From positions 1 through 13,208 of the forward strand of contig LCOU01000017.1 of the NCBI GenBank assembly GCA_001003205.1: a stretch of 13,208 nucleotides of DNA. The letters are read 5' to 3'. This DNA is from Parcubacteria group bacterium GW2011_GWA2_47_8b. Its GTDB lineage: Bacteria; Patescibacteriota; Minisyncoccia; UBA6257; WO2-44-18. Positions 7,070 through 13,075 of this stretch are shown here, piece after piece. Made by a program: the position numbers and the translations under genes. The notes under the pieces are model-generated. The model was not told the origin of the DNA, made no database searches, and saw only the letters and a list, made by a program, of their open reading frames with translations. How positions within the stretch are numbered: position 1 is the first letter of the stretch; each line of letters opens with the position of its first letter.

Positions 7070-8179
7070 TTAGATCTGCGCAAGCGCGTCCGCAATCTTG
7101 CGAAGCGCCATACCGCGCTCTGTCGGCATCGGATAAAGTTCGTGTTGGAGTGCCCGCATCGTGATGAACCCGGTAATCGTAAGAAGTCTTTGAATCGCTT
7201 CGGCAAGTTTGCGAGCGTCTGCCATGACAAATTCCGAAACGCCATCCTCAACCGCCTCAAGCGCTCTGCTACCTACCGCTTTTTCATAACGGCGAAACAG
7301 CACTTCAAGGCCCAAACTTACCACCGGAACACCCCGATACGCTCCCGCGACCCAGGCGGAGCTATCAAACTGCACTATGATATCGGCGCCTGCCACCAAA
7401 TCATGGATTGGAAAAACGTCCTTACCTACGATTCTTGCAGGAACAGGACTTAAAGAAACAAGTTCTTCATAAAGTTTCATCTCTTTTTTCGTCTCGGCAT
7501 CCACTGCGTACGGCGTCCGATCTCCGGGATGTGTTGCCAGAACAAGCTGGAGCCGCGGGCCATCCTTTTTCATAACGAACCCGTTGGCATCTACAAGGAA
7601 CGAGATAGCTTCCATTAAAACCGTCCAAAGGGCCATGTTTCCGGCCGCAAACTTACCACACGGCGCAATTACCAGCCTGTCTCCTGGTACGACGCCGAGT
7701 TTTGCGCGAACCTCTTCTCGCGTGAATCGCGGGAAGGCCATCTCCTCGCGAAGCGGATTGCCCGTGCAAAAAAGCTTGGCGTTCGGGAAAACCTCGCGAG
7801 CCCCATCGGCGTCTCTATGCGTAACGCCAAGATAGAAAGCAGCGCTTGAGGCAAGCTCCTCAAACCAAGCGCCAGGCCGCGCTCGCGCCCAACAACGGAG
7901 CATGTCCCCGTAGAAGCCATAAGGCACTCCGGCGTTTCGTGCCGCTTTGCCGGCAACAATTTCGGGCCGCGCAAGTTCCGCAGAAGACGACATCCCCAGG
8001 ACAACAACATTCGCGCGAGACGCCGCAAGCGCAATTTCCTCCATCGTCTTGGCTAACGGCTTCCCGTTGCCGATGATGAGGTCAACACCAAACCCGCGCT
8101 CTTTTAAAACCGGCCCCAAAAGATTGAAACAATCCGAGGGAGCAACGTCTCTCGCAACAAGAACCGCTCTTTTGTCCAC
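7070..8179 (-). CDS. Putative GT-B fold transferase or epimerase-like protein (unassigned)
   Basis: The 369-aa protein starts with GTG at 8179-8177, chosen because a near-perfect GGAGGT ribosome site lies about 6 nt upstream. I cannot name the family firmly. An N-terminal Rossmann-like half (KRAVLVARDVAPSD) is followed by CTGNPLREE (138-146), a new domain from about 168 (LVIAPCGKFAAGN), ATHPGDRTP (215-223), and DIIVQFDSSAWVAGAYRG (266-283) then VPVVSLG. The last motif has the shape of the donor-site loop in GT-B glycosyltransferases and UDP-GlcNAc 2-epimerase-like proteins. It is clearly richer in Ala, Gly and Arg, and apparently in G+C, than the Lys-rich neighbours, which suggests a separate origin; composition was judged by eye. 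No terminator separates it from the 8250-9485 gene upstream. Confidence 0.72.
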   Translation of the reverse strand: MDKRAVLVARDVAPSDCFNLLGPVLKERGFGVDLIIGNGKPLAKTMEEIALAASRANVVVLGMSSSAELARPEIVAGKAARNAGVPYGFYGDMLRCWARARPGAWFEELASSAAFYLGVTHRDADGAREVFPNAKLFCTGNPLREEMAFPRFTREEVRAKLGVVPGDRLVIAPCGKFAAGNMALWTVLMEAISFLVDANGFVMKKDGPRLQLVLATHPGDRTPYAVDAETKKEMKLYEELVSLSPVPARIVGKDVFPIHDLVAGADIIVQFDSSAWVAGAYRGVPVVSLGLEVLFRRYEKAVGSRALEAVEDGVSEFVMADARKLAEAIQRLLTITGFITMRALQHELYPMPTERGMALRKIADALAQI

Positions 8180-8198
8180 CGCGCACCTCCATTTTTAA

Positions 8199-8217
8199 AG
8201 TACTGAGCAGTATTCTA
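8199..8217 (-). promoter_or_regulatory. Candidate -10 box overlapping a short palindrome (possible operator)
   Basis: The minus strand shows TAGAAT (8212-8217, 5 of 6 to the -10 consensus). It is overlapped by a 16-bp near-palindrome, AGTACTG-AG-CAGTATT on the plus strand (8199-8214, one mismatched pair), about 20 nt before the start codon of the 369-aa gene. A good -35 hexamer is not evident. Promoter plus operator is a plausible reading but is unproven. Confidence 0.3.
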
Positions 8218-8249
8218 ACACTGCCGCGAGCGTAACACGCCGAACAATC

Positions 8250-9485
8250 CTAGTCAAATGACAAAATATGGCCCGCAATCCGGCTTCCGGATTTGCCGTC
8301 CAGTTTCCAGCACTGATCCGAAACAAGTTTCTTTCTTGCCTCACGATCAATGGCGGGGTTCACCAAATACTTGTTAATCCAAAGGAGGAAGTCTTCCTTG
8401 CTTTTGGGATACTGAATGGCGCCGCTCTCCACCACTTTTCTGTAATGCTCCGTTTTGTAAAAAAATGTCGGAGATTTGGAAATTGGCCCTTCCTTGATTT
8501 CAAAATCTATATTGATAACCGGTTTATCGCGCGAAAAACGCACGCCCGGCATCGCGTAGCGCAACCAGGGACGTTTTTCCAACTCCTCGTTTTCAATAAA
8601 ATCGTTTGGCTGAAAGCGAACGAATAGCTGCGCGTTCGCTATTGAGTTGTTAGTTGTTGAATCTTGAATCAAATCAATAATATCCCAGTCGGAATTGCTG
8701 AATGCCTTACCCATTGGGGCGTAAACAATAAGTTTTTTGGCGGAGTCCAGTTTATTTTTTTGGCAAAACTCCCCGCGCGAAACCGGCTTGTAATTGACGT
8801 GCCAATCATAGTTGGGAATGCCGGACACGAAAATATTTTTTTCTTTAATATCGGCATATCGCATCGCCTCCTCTTTGACGATTTCATTAAAAACAACGAG
8901 GGAGTCGGGCAGCAAACGAAGGGCGCGACGCGCCGTCAGCTTGTCCCAAGAATTTATGAAACCGATGCTCCGGACGCCCCGATGCTTCGCTTCCCTCAAC
9001 AAATGAATTTCCTGTCCATCAAAAAGATGCGCCAAAAAAACGACATCCGGTTTATACTTTTCAAAATACGACGCGAACCGATGATTGCTTACTAATAAAT
9101 AATCCAGCGCCCGAACCAGTTTTCTGACCCACCGTCTGGCCAAAACTCTGTTGAGGAGCAAGTGCCAATAGTAACCGAGATGATTCCTATTATCTTCCAG
9201 ATTCATTTTGCGCCGCAGGTCAGTGGTTGCCGTTCGCAAAAGAGTAAAACTTAGAGAAGAAAAAAAGGCATCCAATCCCCTCGGGTTGGTATTTTCTATC
9301 GCCTCGTAAAAAACCCGAGGGTGGGAAAATTCTTTTTTGTAATATTCGGCTCGCTCGGAACTGTCAACGAAAAAAACTATCCTGACGTCATCGCGGGCAA
9401 TCAGATTTTTATAAATATCGGTGCGCAAAATATTTTTCGCCTCCGCGCCCTGAAAAATTGTGATAAATACTGTTTTCATGGACAT
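8250..9485 (-). CDS. Putative GT-B type transferase, internally deleted paralogue
   Basis: The 411-aa frame is a paralogue of the neighbouring 9544-10956 gene and, more distantly, of 1071-2405. Shared landmarks are KTVFITIF at the start, YKPDVVFLAHLFD (144-156), SWDKLT (179-184), a KEEAMRY helix, IFVSGIPNYD (218-227), and a C-terminal WKLDGKSGSRIA (393-404). Between residues 320 and 321 (MPGVRFSRD | KPVINIDF) about 36 residues are missing relative to the paralogue; that segment carries the most conserved C-terminal motif (TSLNIDACAFDKP there, STITIEACVFDKP in the third copy). The frame is intact on both sides of the junction. The protein may be inactive or altered in function, or the deletion may be an assembly artefact. 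Two in-frame ATGs exist: 9485 and 9479. The second aligns better with paralogue starts. Neither has a Shine-Dalgarno. Confidence 0.78.
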   Translation of the reverse strand: MSMKTVFITIFQGAEAKNILRTDIYKNLIARDDVRIVFFVDSSERAEYYKKEFSHPRVFYEAIENTNPRGLDAFFSSLSFTLLRTATTDLRRKMNLEDNRNHLGYYWHLLLNRVLARRWVRKLVRALDYLLVSNHRFASYFEKYKPDVVFLAHLFDGQEIHLLREAKHRGVRSIGFINSWDKLTARRALRLLPDSLVVFNEIVKEEAMRYADIKEKNIFVSGIPNYDWHVNYKPVSRGEFCQKNKLDSAKKLIVYAPMGKAFSNSDWDIIDLIQDSTTNNSIANAQLFVRFQPNDFIENEELEKRPWLRYAMPGVRFSRDKPVINIDFEIKEGPISKSPTFFYKTEHYRKVVESGAIQYPKSKEDFLLWINKYLVNPAIDREARKKLVSDQCWKLDGKSGSRIAGHILSFD

Positions 9486-9573
9486 AATTCTAATCTACGA
9501 ATCATTACGAATGCCACCAATAACAAGTCGCATTGCTTTTGTATTAGTAGCATTCGCGTGTCATTCGTGAATT
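9486..9573. repeat. Long imperfect palindrome with ACGAAT/ATTCGT units
   Basis: The region folds back on itself: roughly 9496-9527 pairs imperfectly with 9536-9570, about 32-35 nt per arm with around 70 percent matches by eye, a centre of about 8 nt at 9528-9535, and outer AATTC/GAATT ends. Each arm contains two ACGAAT or CGAAT units. It fills almost the whole gap between the two paralogous transferase genes and encodes the last residues (RMTRECY) and stop of the upstream one. It resembles a small miniature-element or REP-like palindrome; no transposase is nearby. Confidence 0.65.
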
Positions 9574-10956
9574 TGTGTTATCCGGCCCGCGCAGCAGAAA
9601 ATCAGCTATTCTTACCCCTGCGCGGCCGTCCATTTTCCACGCCTGCAGTTTCAAAAACTCCGACCGCTCCTTTTTGTCCAAGCCGGGATTTTTCAAATAG
9701 CGATTGATGTTCGCTATCAATTCTTCCTTGGAACGGGCAAACGGACACCAGCGGGTCGGGAGCATTTTCGCCGTGTGGTCAAAATCCAAAAATCTTTTTA
9801 CGCTTTTTAGATAGGGTTTATTTTCCCAGCCGTCAAAAGCAACGCCTACAATCGGCTTGTCAAAAGCGCAGGCGTCAATGTTTAGGGAAGTCATGTAAGC
9901 TATGACCAAACCGGAATAATACAAACTGTCCGCCAGATGAACCATCGCCGGCCGATCCATTTCCTGGTCGCGGTAGACCCCGTTTTGGAATTGGCGCGAG
10001 GGATATTCAATCCGGAAATGCTCGTCGGGAACAAAACTGCCCATCGGTATCGTATCGTTAGGCGGCATGCGCACCAAAAATTGCAAATCTTGGGGTATTT
10101 CGCCGTTCGCCATAGCGTCTTTTAGAATTTGTAAAATCTGCCAATCGGTATCAATAAAACGGCCACCCCAGGGCGAAAATAATACCAACGGTTTTTTGGA
10201 GTCAAAATTGATTCGCCGGAAAAATTCTTCGCGCCCGCTCCGCGGTTCATTAAGATAGTAATCAAATTGCGGTAAGCCGGAAATAAAAATGTTTTTCTCC
10301 TTTACATCTTCATACCGAATTGCCTCGTCTCTAATAATCTCATTATTAACAATCAGTAAATCCGGTTTTATCCGAAATAATCCCTTGTTGGTAATGTTGT
10401 CCCAGGACCTCACCATTCCTACGGTTCGGATGCGGCGACGTTTGGCCTCTGCCAGACAATGGACATCGTCGGGATGGAAAACATCCGGAGCAAAAACCAA
10501 ATCCGGCTTGTAATGGTCAAAATAGGCGGCAAATTTATTTTTAGAAATAGTGAGCCGGTCAAAAAACCTTGCCGCTTTTTTTACGACGGCCAGCCGCCCA
10601 ATTTGCGAAAGAAAAATGGCAATTAGGTAATTGATGATTTTTTTATTCTTCAATAAAATTTCCCCGCGCCGAATCGCCAGTCTTTTGGTATTAACCAGCG
10701 ACTGCCCCAAGTAACCGAAAATAATATCCTGCCTGGATAGTTTTTCGGTCTTTATTCCTTCAATTACCACGCTCGCGCCCTTGTCCCGAGCTTGCCGAGG
10801 GAGGAAGTTTTTTTCAAAATAATCCTTCTTATAATCCGGACAAAAAATAACCAGCCGCGTGTCCGGAGCGGCCGTCAGTTTTTTGAACACATCCGTAAAA
10901 AGAATGTTTCTGGTTACGAAAGGATTAAGACTGGTGATAAAAATGGTCTTGGTCAT
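9544..10956 (-). CDS. Putative GT-B type glycosyl/polyol-phosphate transferase (full-length paralogue)
   Basis: The start at 10956 (MTKTIFITSLNPF) is chosen because AGGA lies 7 nt upstream and it aligns with the starts of the paralogues; a longer TTG-started form is unlikely. The 470-aa protein shows HYKPDLVFAPDVF (148-160), RSWDNIT (183-189), RDEAIRYEDVKEKNIFISG (209-227) leading to LPQFD, VRMPPND (295-301), and YMTSLNIDACAFDKPIVG (354-371). These are the same motifs, in the same order, as the 444-aa copy, and indicate a GT-B-like transferase of a surface glycan pathway. Donor and acceptor are unknown. The last dozen residues (from about DNTNSRM) extend beyond the paralogue's end and are encoded within the downstream palindrome. 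The gene follows a terminator, so it begins the transferase block. Confidence 0.78.
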   Translation of the reverse strand: MTKTIFITSLNPFVTRNILFTDVFKKLTAAPDTRLVIFCPDYKKDYFEKNFLPRQARDKGASVVIEGIKTEKLSRQDIIFGYLGQSLVNTKRLAIRRGEILLKNKKIINYLIAIFLSQIGRLAVVKKAARFFDRLTISKNKFAAYFDHYKPDLVFAPDVFHPDDVHCLAEAKRRRIRTVGMVRSWDNITNKGLFRIKPDLLIVNNEIIRDEAIRYEDVKEKNIFISGLPQFDYYLNEPRSGREEFFRRINFDSKKPLVLFSPWGGRFIDTDWQILQILKDAMANGEIPQDLQFLVRMPPNDTIPMGSFVPDEHFRIEYPSRQFQNGVYRDQEMDRPAMVHLADSLYYSGLVIAYMTSLNIDACAFDKPIVGVAFDGWENKPYLKSVKRFLDFDHTAKMLPTRWCPFARSKEELIANINRYLKNPGLDKKERSEFLKLQAWKMDGRAGVRIADFLLRGPDNTNSRMTRECY

Positions 10957-10978
10957 TGTAGAATCCTGCGCTCCTATG

Positions 10979-10984
10979 ATTATA
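10979..10984 (-). promoter_or_regulatory. Consensus -10 box upstream of the transferase block
   Basis: A perfect TATAAT, preceded by GGT as at the 2-epimerase start, sits 22 nt before the ATG at 10956 and just after the T-run of the upstream terminator. The ribosome site AGGA lies between. The -35 position would fall inside the terminator loop (around 11002-11007, AACACA), a poor match. The location after a terminator supports a real promoter. Confidence 0.45.
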
Positions 10985-10991
10985 ACCAAAT

Positions 10992-11020
10992 AAAAAACTG
11001 CTGTGTTACGCAGCAGTTTT
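10992..11020 (-). terminator. Rho-independent terminator after the transaldolase-like gene
   Basis: On the plus strand AAAACTGCTG (10994-11003) and CAGCAGTTTT (11011-11020) form a perfect 10-bp stem with a 7-nt loop. Read on the minus strand it is followed by T residues (10992-10997). The upstream arm begins inside the stop codon of the transaldolase-like gene. Confidence 0.9.
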
Positions 11021-11702
11021 AAGGCATTGATACGCCGGCATCGCGAAGGAATTGCCTTTGGGTTTCCACGCTCTTTTGATGAAACATCATTTCCGGGAGA
11101 AATTTCGGCGGAATTGTCGGGATGTGAGCGCCCGCCTCATAAACGTCAAAAACGTCTTGAGCCGCTCTGATGCTGCCGACGATAATCTCGGACGGCAGGT
11201 GATGCTGGTCAATCAGCACGCGCGTCTTGCTGATCATCGCGAGGCCGTCCAGACCGCAGTCCATAATCCGCCGATAAAGCAAGCTGACGTATTTCGCGCC
11301 GGACTTGGCGGCGGCAAATGCCTGGAACCAGGTAATGCAGCAAGTGCAGTTGACCGCAATTTTTTCATTGCTCAACTGGCGAATTACCGACAAACGGTCG
11401 GTGCCGTCAGTGCCCAAAATCGGAATCTTAATCGCGAGACCGGGATAATTCATCTCTTTGACGAATGACCGGGCCTGTTCCAACATTCCATCGGGGTCGT
11501 CGCGGAAAACTTCGGCGCTTAGCGAAATCGGCTTGGAAGTGTATCGCGACTTCAAGTCAACGATTTTCTTCCAGGCATCCAGCGGATTGGTACAGCCGGC
11601 CTTTTTGAGAATTGACGGATTGGTGGTAATTCCATCCAAAATTCCGGTTTTCAGCCACTTTTCTATTTCGTTGAGGTCGGCCGTATCAAGAAAAATTTTC
11701 AT
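11019..11702 (-). CDS. Transaldolase / fructose-6-phosphate aldolase-like (TalC/FSA family)
   Basis: The start at 11702 is preferred to an ATG eight codons upstream because AAAGGA lies 4 nt before it and MKIFLDTADLNEI is the standard family N-terminus. The 227-aa product is close to the small transaldolase length (about 215-220). It shows TTNPS at 26-30, AIKIP at 90-94 with Lys92 in the Schiff-base position, and GSIRAAQDV near residues 175-185, where the family has its phosphate-binding S-x-R. It catalyses aldol cleavage or transfer of dihydroxyacetone units. Next to GmhA-like and GmhB-like genes, a role in supplying or draining sedoheptulose-7-phosphate is a reasonable inference; fructose-6-phosphate aldolase activity is the alternative. 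It has its own candidate promoter and terminator. Confidence 0.88.
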   Translation of the reverse strand: MKIFLDTADLNEIEKWLKTGILDGITTNPSILKKAGCTNPLDAWKKIVDLKSRYTSKPISLSAEVFRDDPDGMLEQARSFVKEMNYPGLAIKIPILGTDGTDRLSVIRQLSNEKIAVNCTCCITWFQAFAAAKSGAKYVSLLYRRIMDCGLDGLAMISKTRVLIDQHHLPSEIIVGSIRAAQDVFDVYEAGAHIPTIPPKFLPEMMFHQKSVETQRQFLRDAGVSMP

Positions 11703-11738
11703 ACGTTCCTTTCTTGATGGGGTCAAAGTTCTACCAAC

Positions 11739-11767
11739 AAGGTAAGGTTATTTTCACGCAAAGTCAA
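11739..11767 (-). promoter_or_regulatory. Candidate promoter of the transaldolase-like gene
   Basis: TTGACT (11762-11767, 5 of 6) is followed at 17 bp by TACCTT (11739-11744, 3 of 6). It lies directly after the terminator of the preceding gene, whose T-run touches the -35 box, and would give a leader of about 30 nt containing the AAAGGA ribosome site. The -10 match is weak. Confidence 0.35.
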
Positions 11768-11768
11768 C

Positions 11769-11797
11769 AAAAAAAGAGCGCCGGTTAAGCGCTCTTT
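11769..11797 (-). terminator. Rho-independent terminator after the GmhA-like gene
   Basis: AAAGAGCGC (11773-11781) and GCGCTCTTT (11789-11797) form a perfect 9-bp stem with a 7-nt loop; the minus-strand RNA continues into T residues (11769-11775). The loop contains the TAA stop (11785-11787) of the isomerase gene, so the terminator is built into its last codons. Confidence 0.92.
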
Positions 11798-12438
11798 GTT
11801 TCTGAAATAAGTTCTTTGAGACGGAAGGCGATGAGGTGGGTAAGCACCACGTGGAAGGATTCAACCAGCGGCGTGCCAAGACTTTTTTCCTCAACCGGCA
11901 CTACCACCGCGACGTCCGCCATCTTTGCCATCGGACCGCCGTCAAATCCGGAAAATCCGATTGTAATGCCAGAACGGTCCTTGATGTATTGGAGTCCCTT
12001 CAAAAGATTTTGCGACCAATTGCCGCCAAAGTCCGAACCGCTGCCGCCATGAACGCTGATTCCAATACCGACTGGGATGCGAAGCTTGGAAAATTCGCGT
12101 GGCTCCAAAAAAAACGTATCCAGCCACGCCGTGAAATAATCCTCCTTCAGCCGATCATTCACGATTGCGCTCATAAGAGGAATGTTGTCCCATGGAGCCA
12201 GAGCGCGAATTCCCCGCTTGCCCGGCAAATCATTGACGGTCTTCGCCAAATCGGCAGCGAAATGCGAAGCCGTGGAAGCCGAGCCTCCGTTACCCATGAT
12301 GAAAACCGGAGCGCCGAGCTGCCAGGTCGCAAAAAGAATATTAACAATTTTTTCAATGCTCTTTTCCTGCCCCTCCAGCGCTTTTATAAGCCTTTTGGAA
12401 TTTTCAAAGTACCGATGTATGTATTCCTTGGTATCCAC
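11785..12438 (-). CDS. gmhA: Sedoheptulose-7-phosphate isomerase, GmhA-like SIS protein
   Basis: The start is GTG at 12438, supported by AAGGAG 6-7 nt upstream. The 217-aa protein is a SIS-domain sugar-phosphate isomerase: MGNGGSAST at 48-56, SHFAADL at 58-64, GISVHGGSGSDFGGN at 126-140, GFSGFDGG at 161-168, and SFHVVLTHLI at 194-203. The GmhA reaction converts sedoheptulose 7-phosphate to D-glycero-D-manno-heptose 7-phosphate. By spacing, the zinc/catalytic set of E. coli GmhA (His61, Glu65, Gln172, His180) corresponds to His59, Asp63, Glu193 and His201, so two positions differ. The usual STSGNS loop is also replaced by a longer Gly-rich one. A related sugar-phosphate isomerase role is therefore possible. 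It follows the GmhB-like gene by 51 bp with no terminator between. Confidence 0.85.
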   Translation of the reverse strand: MDTKEYIHRYFENSKRLIKALEGQEKSIEKIVNILFATWQLGAPVFIMGNGGSASTASHFAADLAKTVNDLPGKRGIRALAPWDNIPLMSAIVNDRLKEDYFTAWLDTFFLEPREFSKLRIPVGIGISVHGGSGSDFGGNWSQNLLKGLQYIKDRSGITIGFSGFDGGPMAKMADVAVVVPVEEKSLGTPLVESFHVVLTHLIAFRLKELISETKSA

Positions 12439-12489
12439 TCGTATCTCCTTGCAAGTACTGACTGTAGAACAGAATTATTGCACAAAATG

Positions 12490-13020
12490 TTACGCCCTGG
12501 CAATGATTGTGGCAGCTTCAAGTAAGTTGTCAGCTTCCCAATCCGCTTTAATTTTTTTATTCTCTCTTTTTGTCGCCTCGGTATTGATTAGTACAGTTTT
12601 GCAGCCGACCAACGGCCCCATATCAACATCGCGCCACCGATCTCCGACGACAAACGATTTTGACAGGTCAATTTCTAATTCCTTTGCGGCCTGCAATATC
12701 ATGCCCGGTTTTGGTTTGCGGCATGGGCACTTATGCTCTTCGTCATGAGGACAATAATAAACCCCATCAAGTCCTAGTTGGGATTGCATAAAATCATGGA
12801 TTTTCCGAAGATCGCCGTCCGTAAATTTACCTCGCGCGATGTCGGGCTGGTTGGTAACCACGACGCAGACAAAACCGGCATTTTTCAAAATTTTTATCGC
12901 CTCCGGCACCCCGGGCAGGATATGAAAATCCTCAACGACGTATGGAGATGCGAACCAATGGTCGGTCGTAACCAGCTGGTTTATTACGCCGTCGCGATCC
13001 AAAAAAACTCCCTTGCGCAT
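12490..13020 (-). CDS. gmhB: D-glycero-D-manno-heptose 1,7-bisphosphate phosphatase, GmhB-like HAD protein
   Basis: The 176-aa HAD-superfamily protein opens with FLDRDGVIN (6-14; Asp8 nucleophile, Asp10 acid/base). It has VTNQPDIARG (55-64), a zinc loop made of CPH (90-92) and CPC (98-100) followed by RKPKPG (101-106), and VVGDRWRDVDMG (124-135) for metal binding. This is the GmhB/HisB-N class, which removes the C7 phosphate from heptose bisphosphate; histidinol phosphatase is the alternative. Adjacency to a GmhA-like gene favours heptose. The zinc loop is shorter than in E. coli GmhB. No Shine-Dalgarno precedes the ATG; a good promoter ends 10 nt upstream, so the message is probably almost leaderless. 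No sugar kinase or nucleotidyltransferase is in view, though one could lie beyond the right edge. Confidence 0.88.
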   Translation of the reverse strand: MRKGVFLDRDGVINQLVTTDHWFASPYVVEDFHILPGVPEAIKILKNAGFVCVVVTNQPDIARGKFTDGDLRKIHDFMQSQLGLDGVYYCPHDEEHKCPCRKPKPGMILQAAKELEIDLSKSFVVGDRWRDVDMGPLVGCKTVLINTEATKRENKKIKADWEADNLLEAATIIARA

Positions 13021-13029
13021 ATCGTGGGA

Positions 13030-13058
13030 AGTATAAATAAAAAGAACCCGTTTGGCAA
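13030..13058 (-). promoter_or_regulatory. Promoter of gmhB nested in the upstream terminator
   Basis: TTGCCA (13053-13058, 5 of 6) and TATACT (13030-13035, 5 of 6) are separated by exactly 17 bp. The -35 box lies in the loop and distal arm of the terminator hairpin at 13039-13067. Initiation 6-8 nt after the -10 box would leave only about 2-3 nt before the gmhB ATG at 13020, consistent with its missing ribosome site. Confidence 0.6.
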
Positions 13059-13067
13059 CGAGTTCTT
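13039..13067 (-). terminator. Rho-independent terminator after the right-edge gene
   Basis: On the minus strand AAGAACTCGTT, a 4-nt loop and AACGGGTTCTT make an 11-bp stem with one T-G wobble, then TTTTT and further A/T. The wobble forms only in minus-strand RNA (it is a C-A mismatch on the other strand). It ends 8 bp after the stop of the partial gene at the right edge. Confidence 0.88.
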
Positions 13068-13075
13068 AACGACAA

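Noticed and set aside
8218..8249. Possible terminator after the 8250-9485 gene
   Set aside because: Only a 4-bp stem (GCGT/ACGC) is available and no T-run follows, so readthrough into the 369-aa gene is more likely.
10957..10989. An upstream TTG start adding 11 residues to the 470-aa transferase
   Set aside because: It overlaps the candidate -10 box, has no ribosome site, and the paralogues align from the ATG at 10956, which has AGGA in front.
11703..11726. An upstream ATG adding eight residues to the transaldolase-like protein
   Set aside because: The family N-terminus MKIFLDTADL begins at 11702, which has AAAGGA at proper spacing; the upstream codons themselves contain that ribosome site.
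12439..12489. An extended -10-like TGC-AATAAT between the gmhB-like and gmhA-like genes
   Set aside because: No -35 partner was found and no terminator separates the genes, so cotranscription explains the layout without it.
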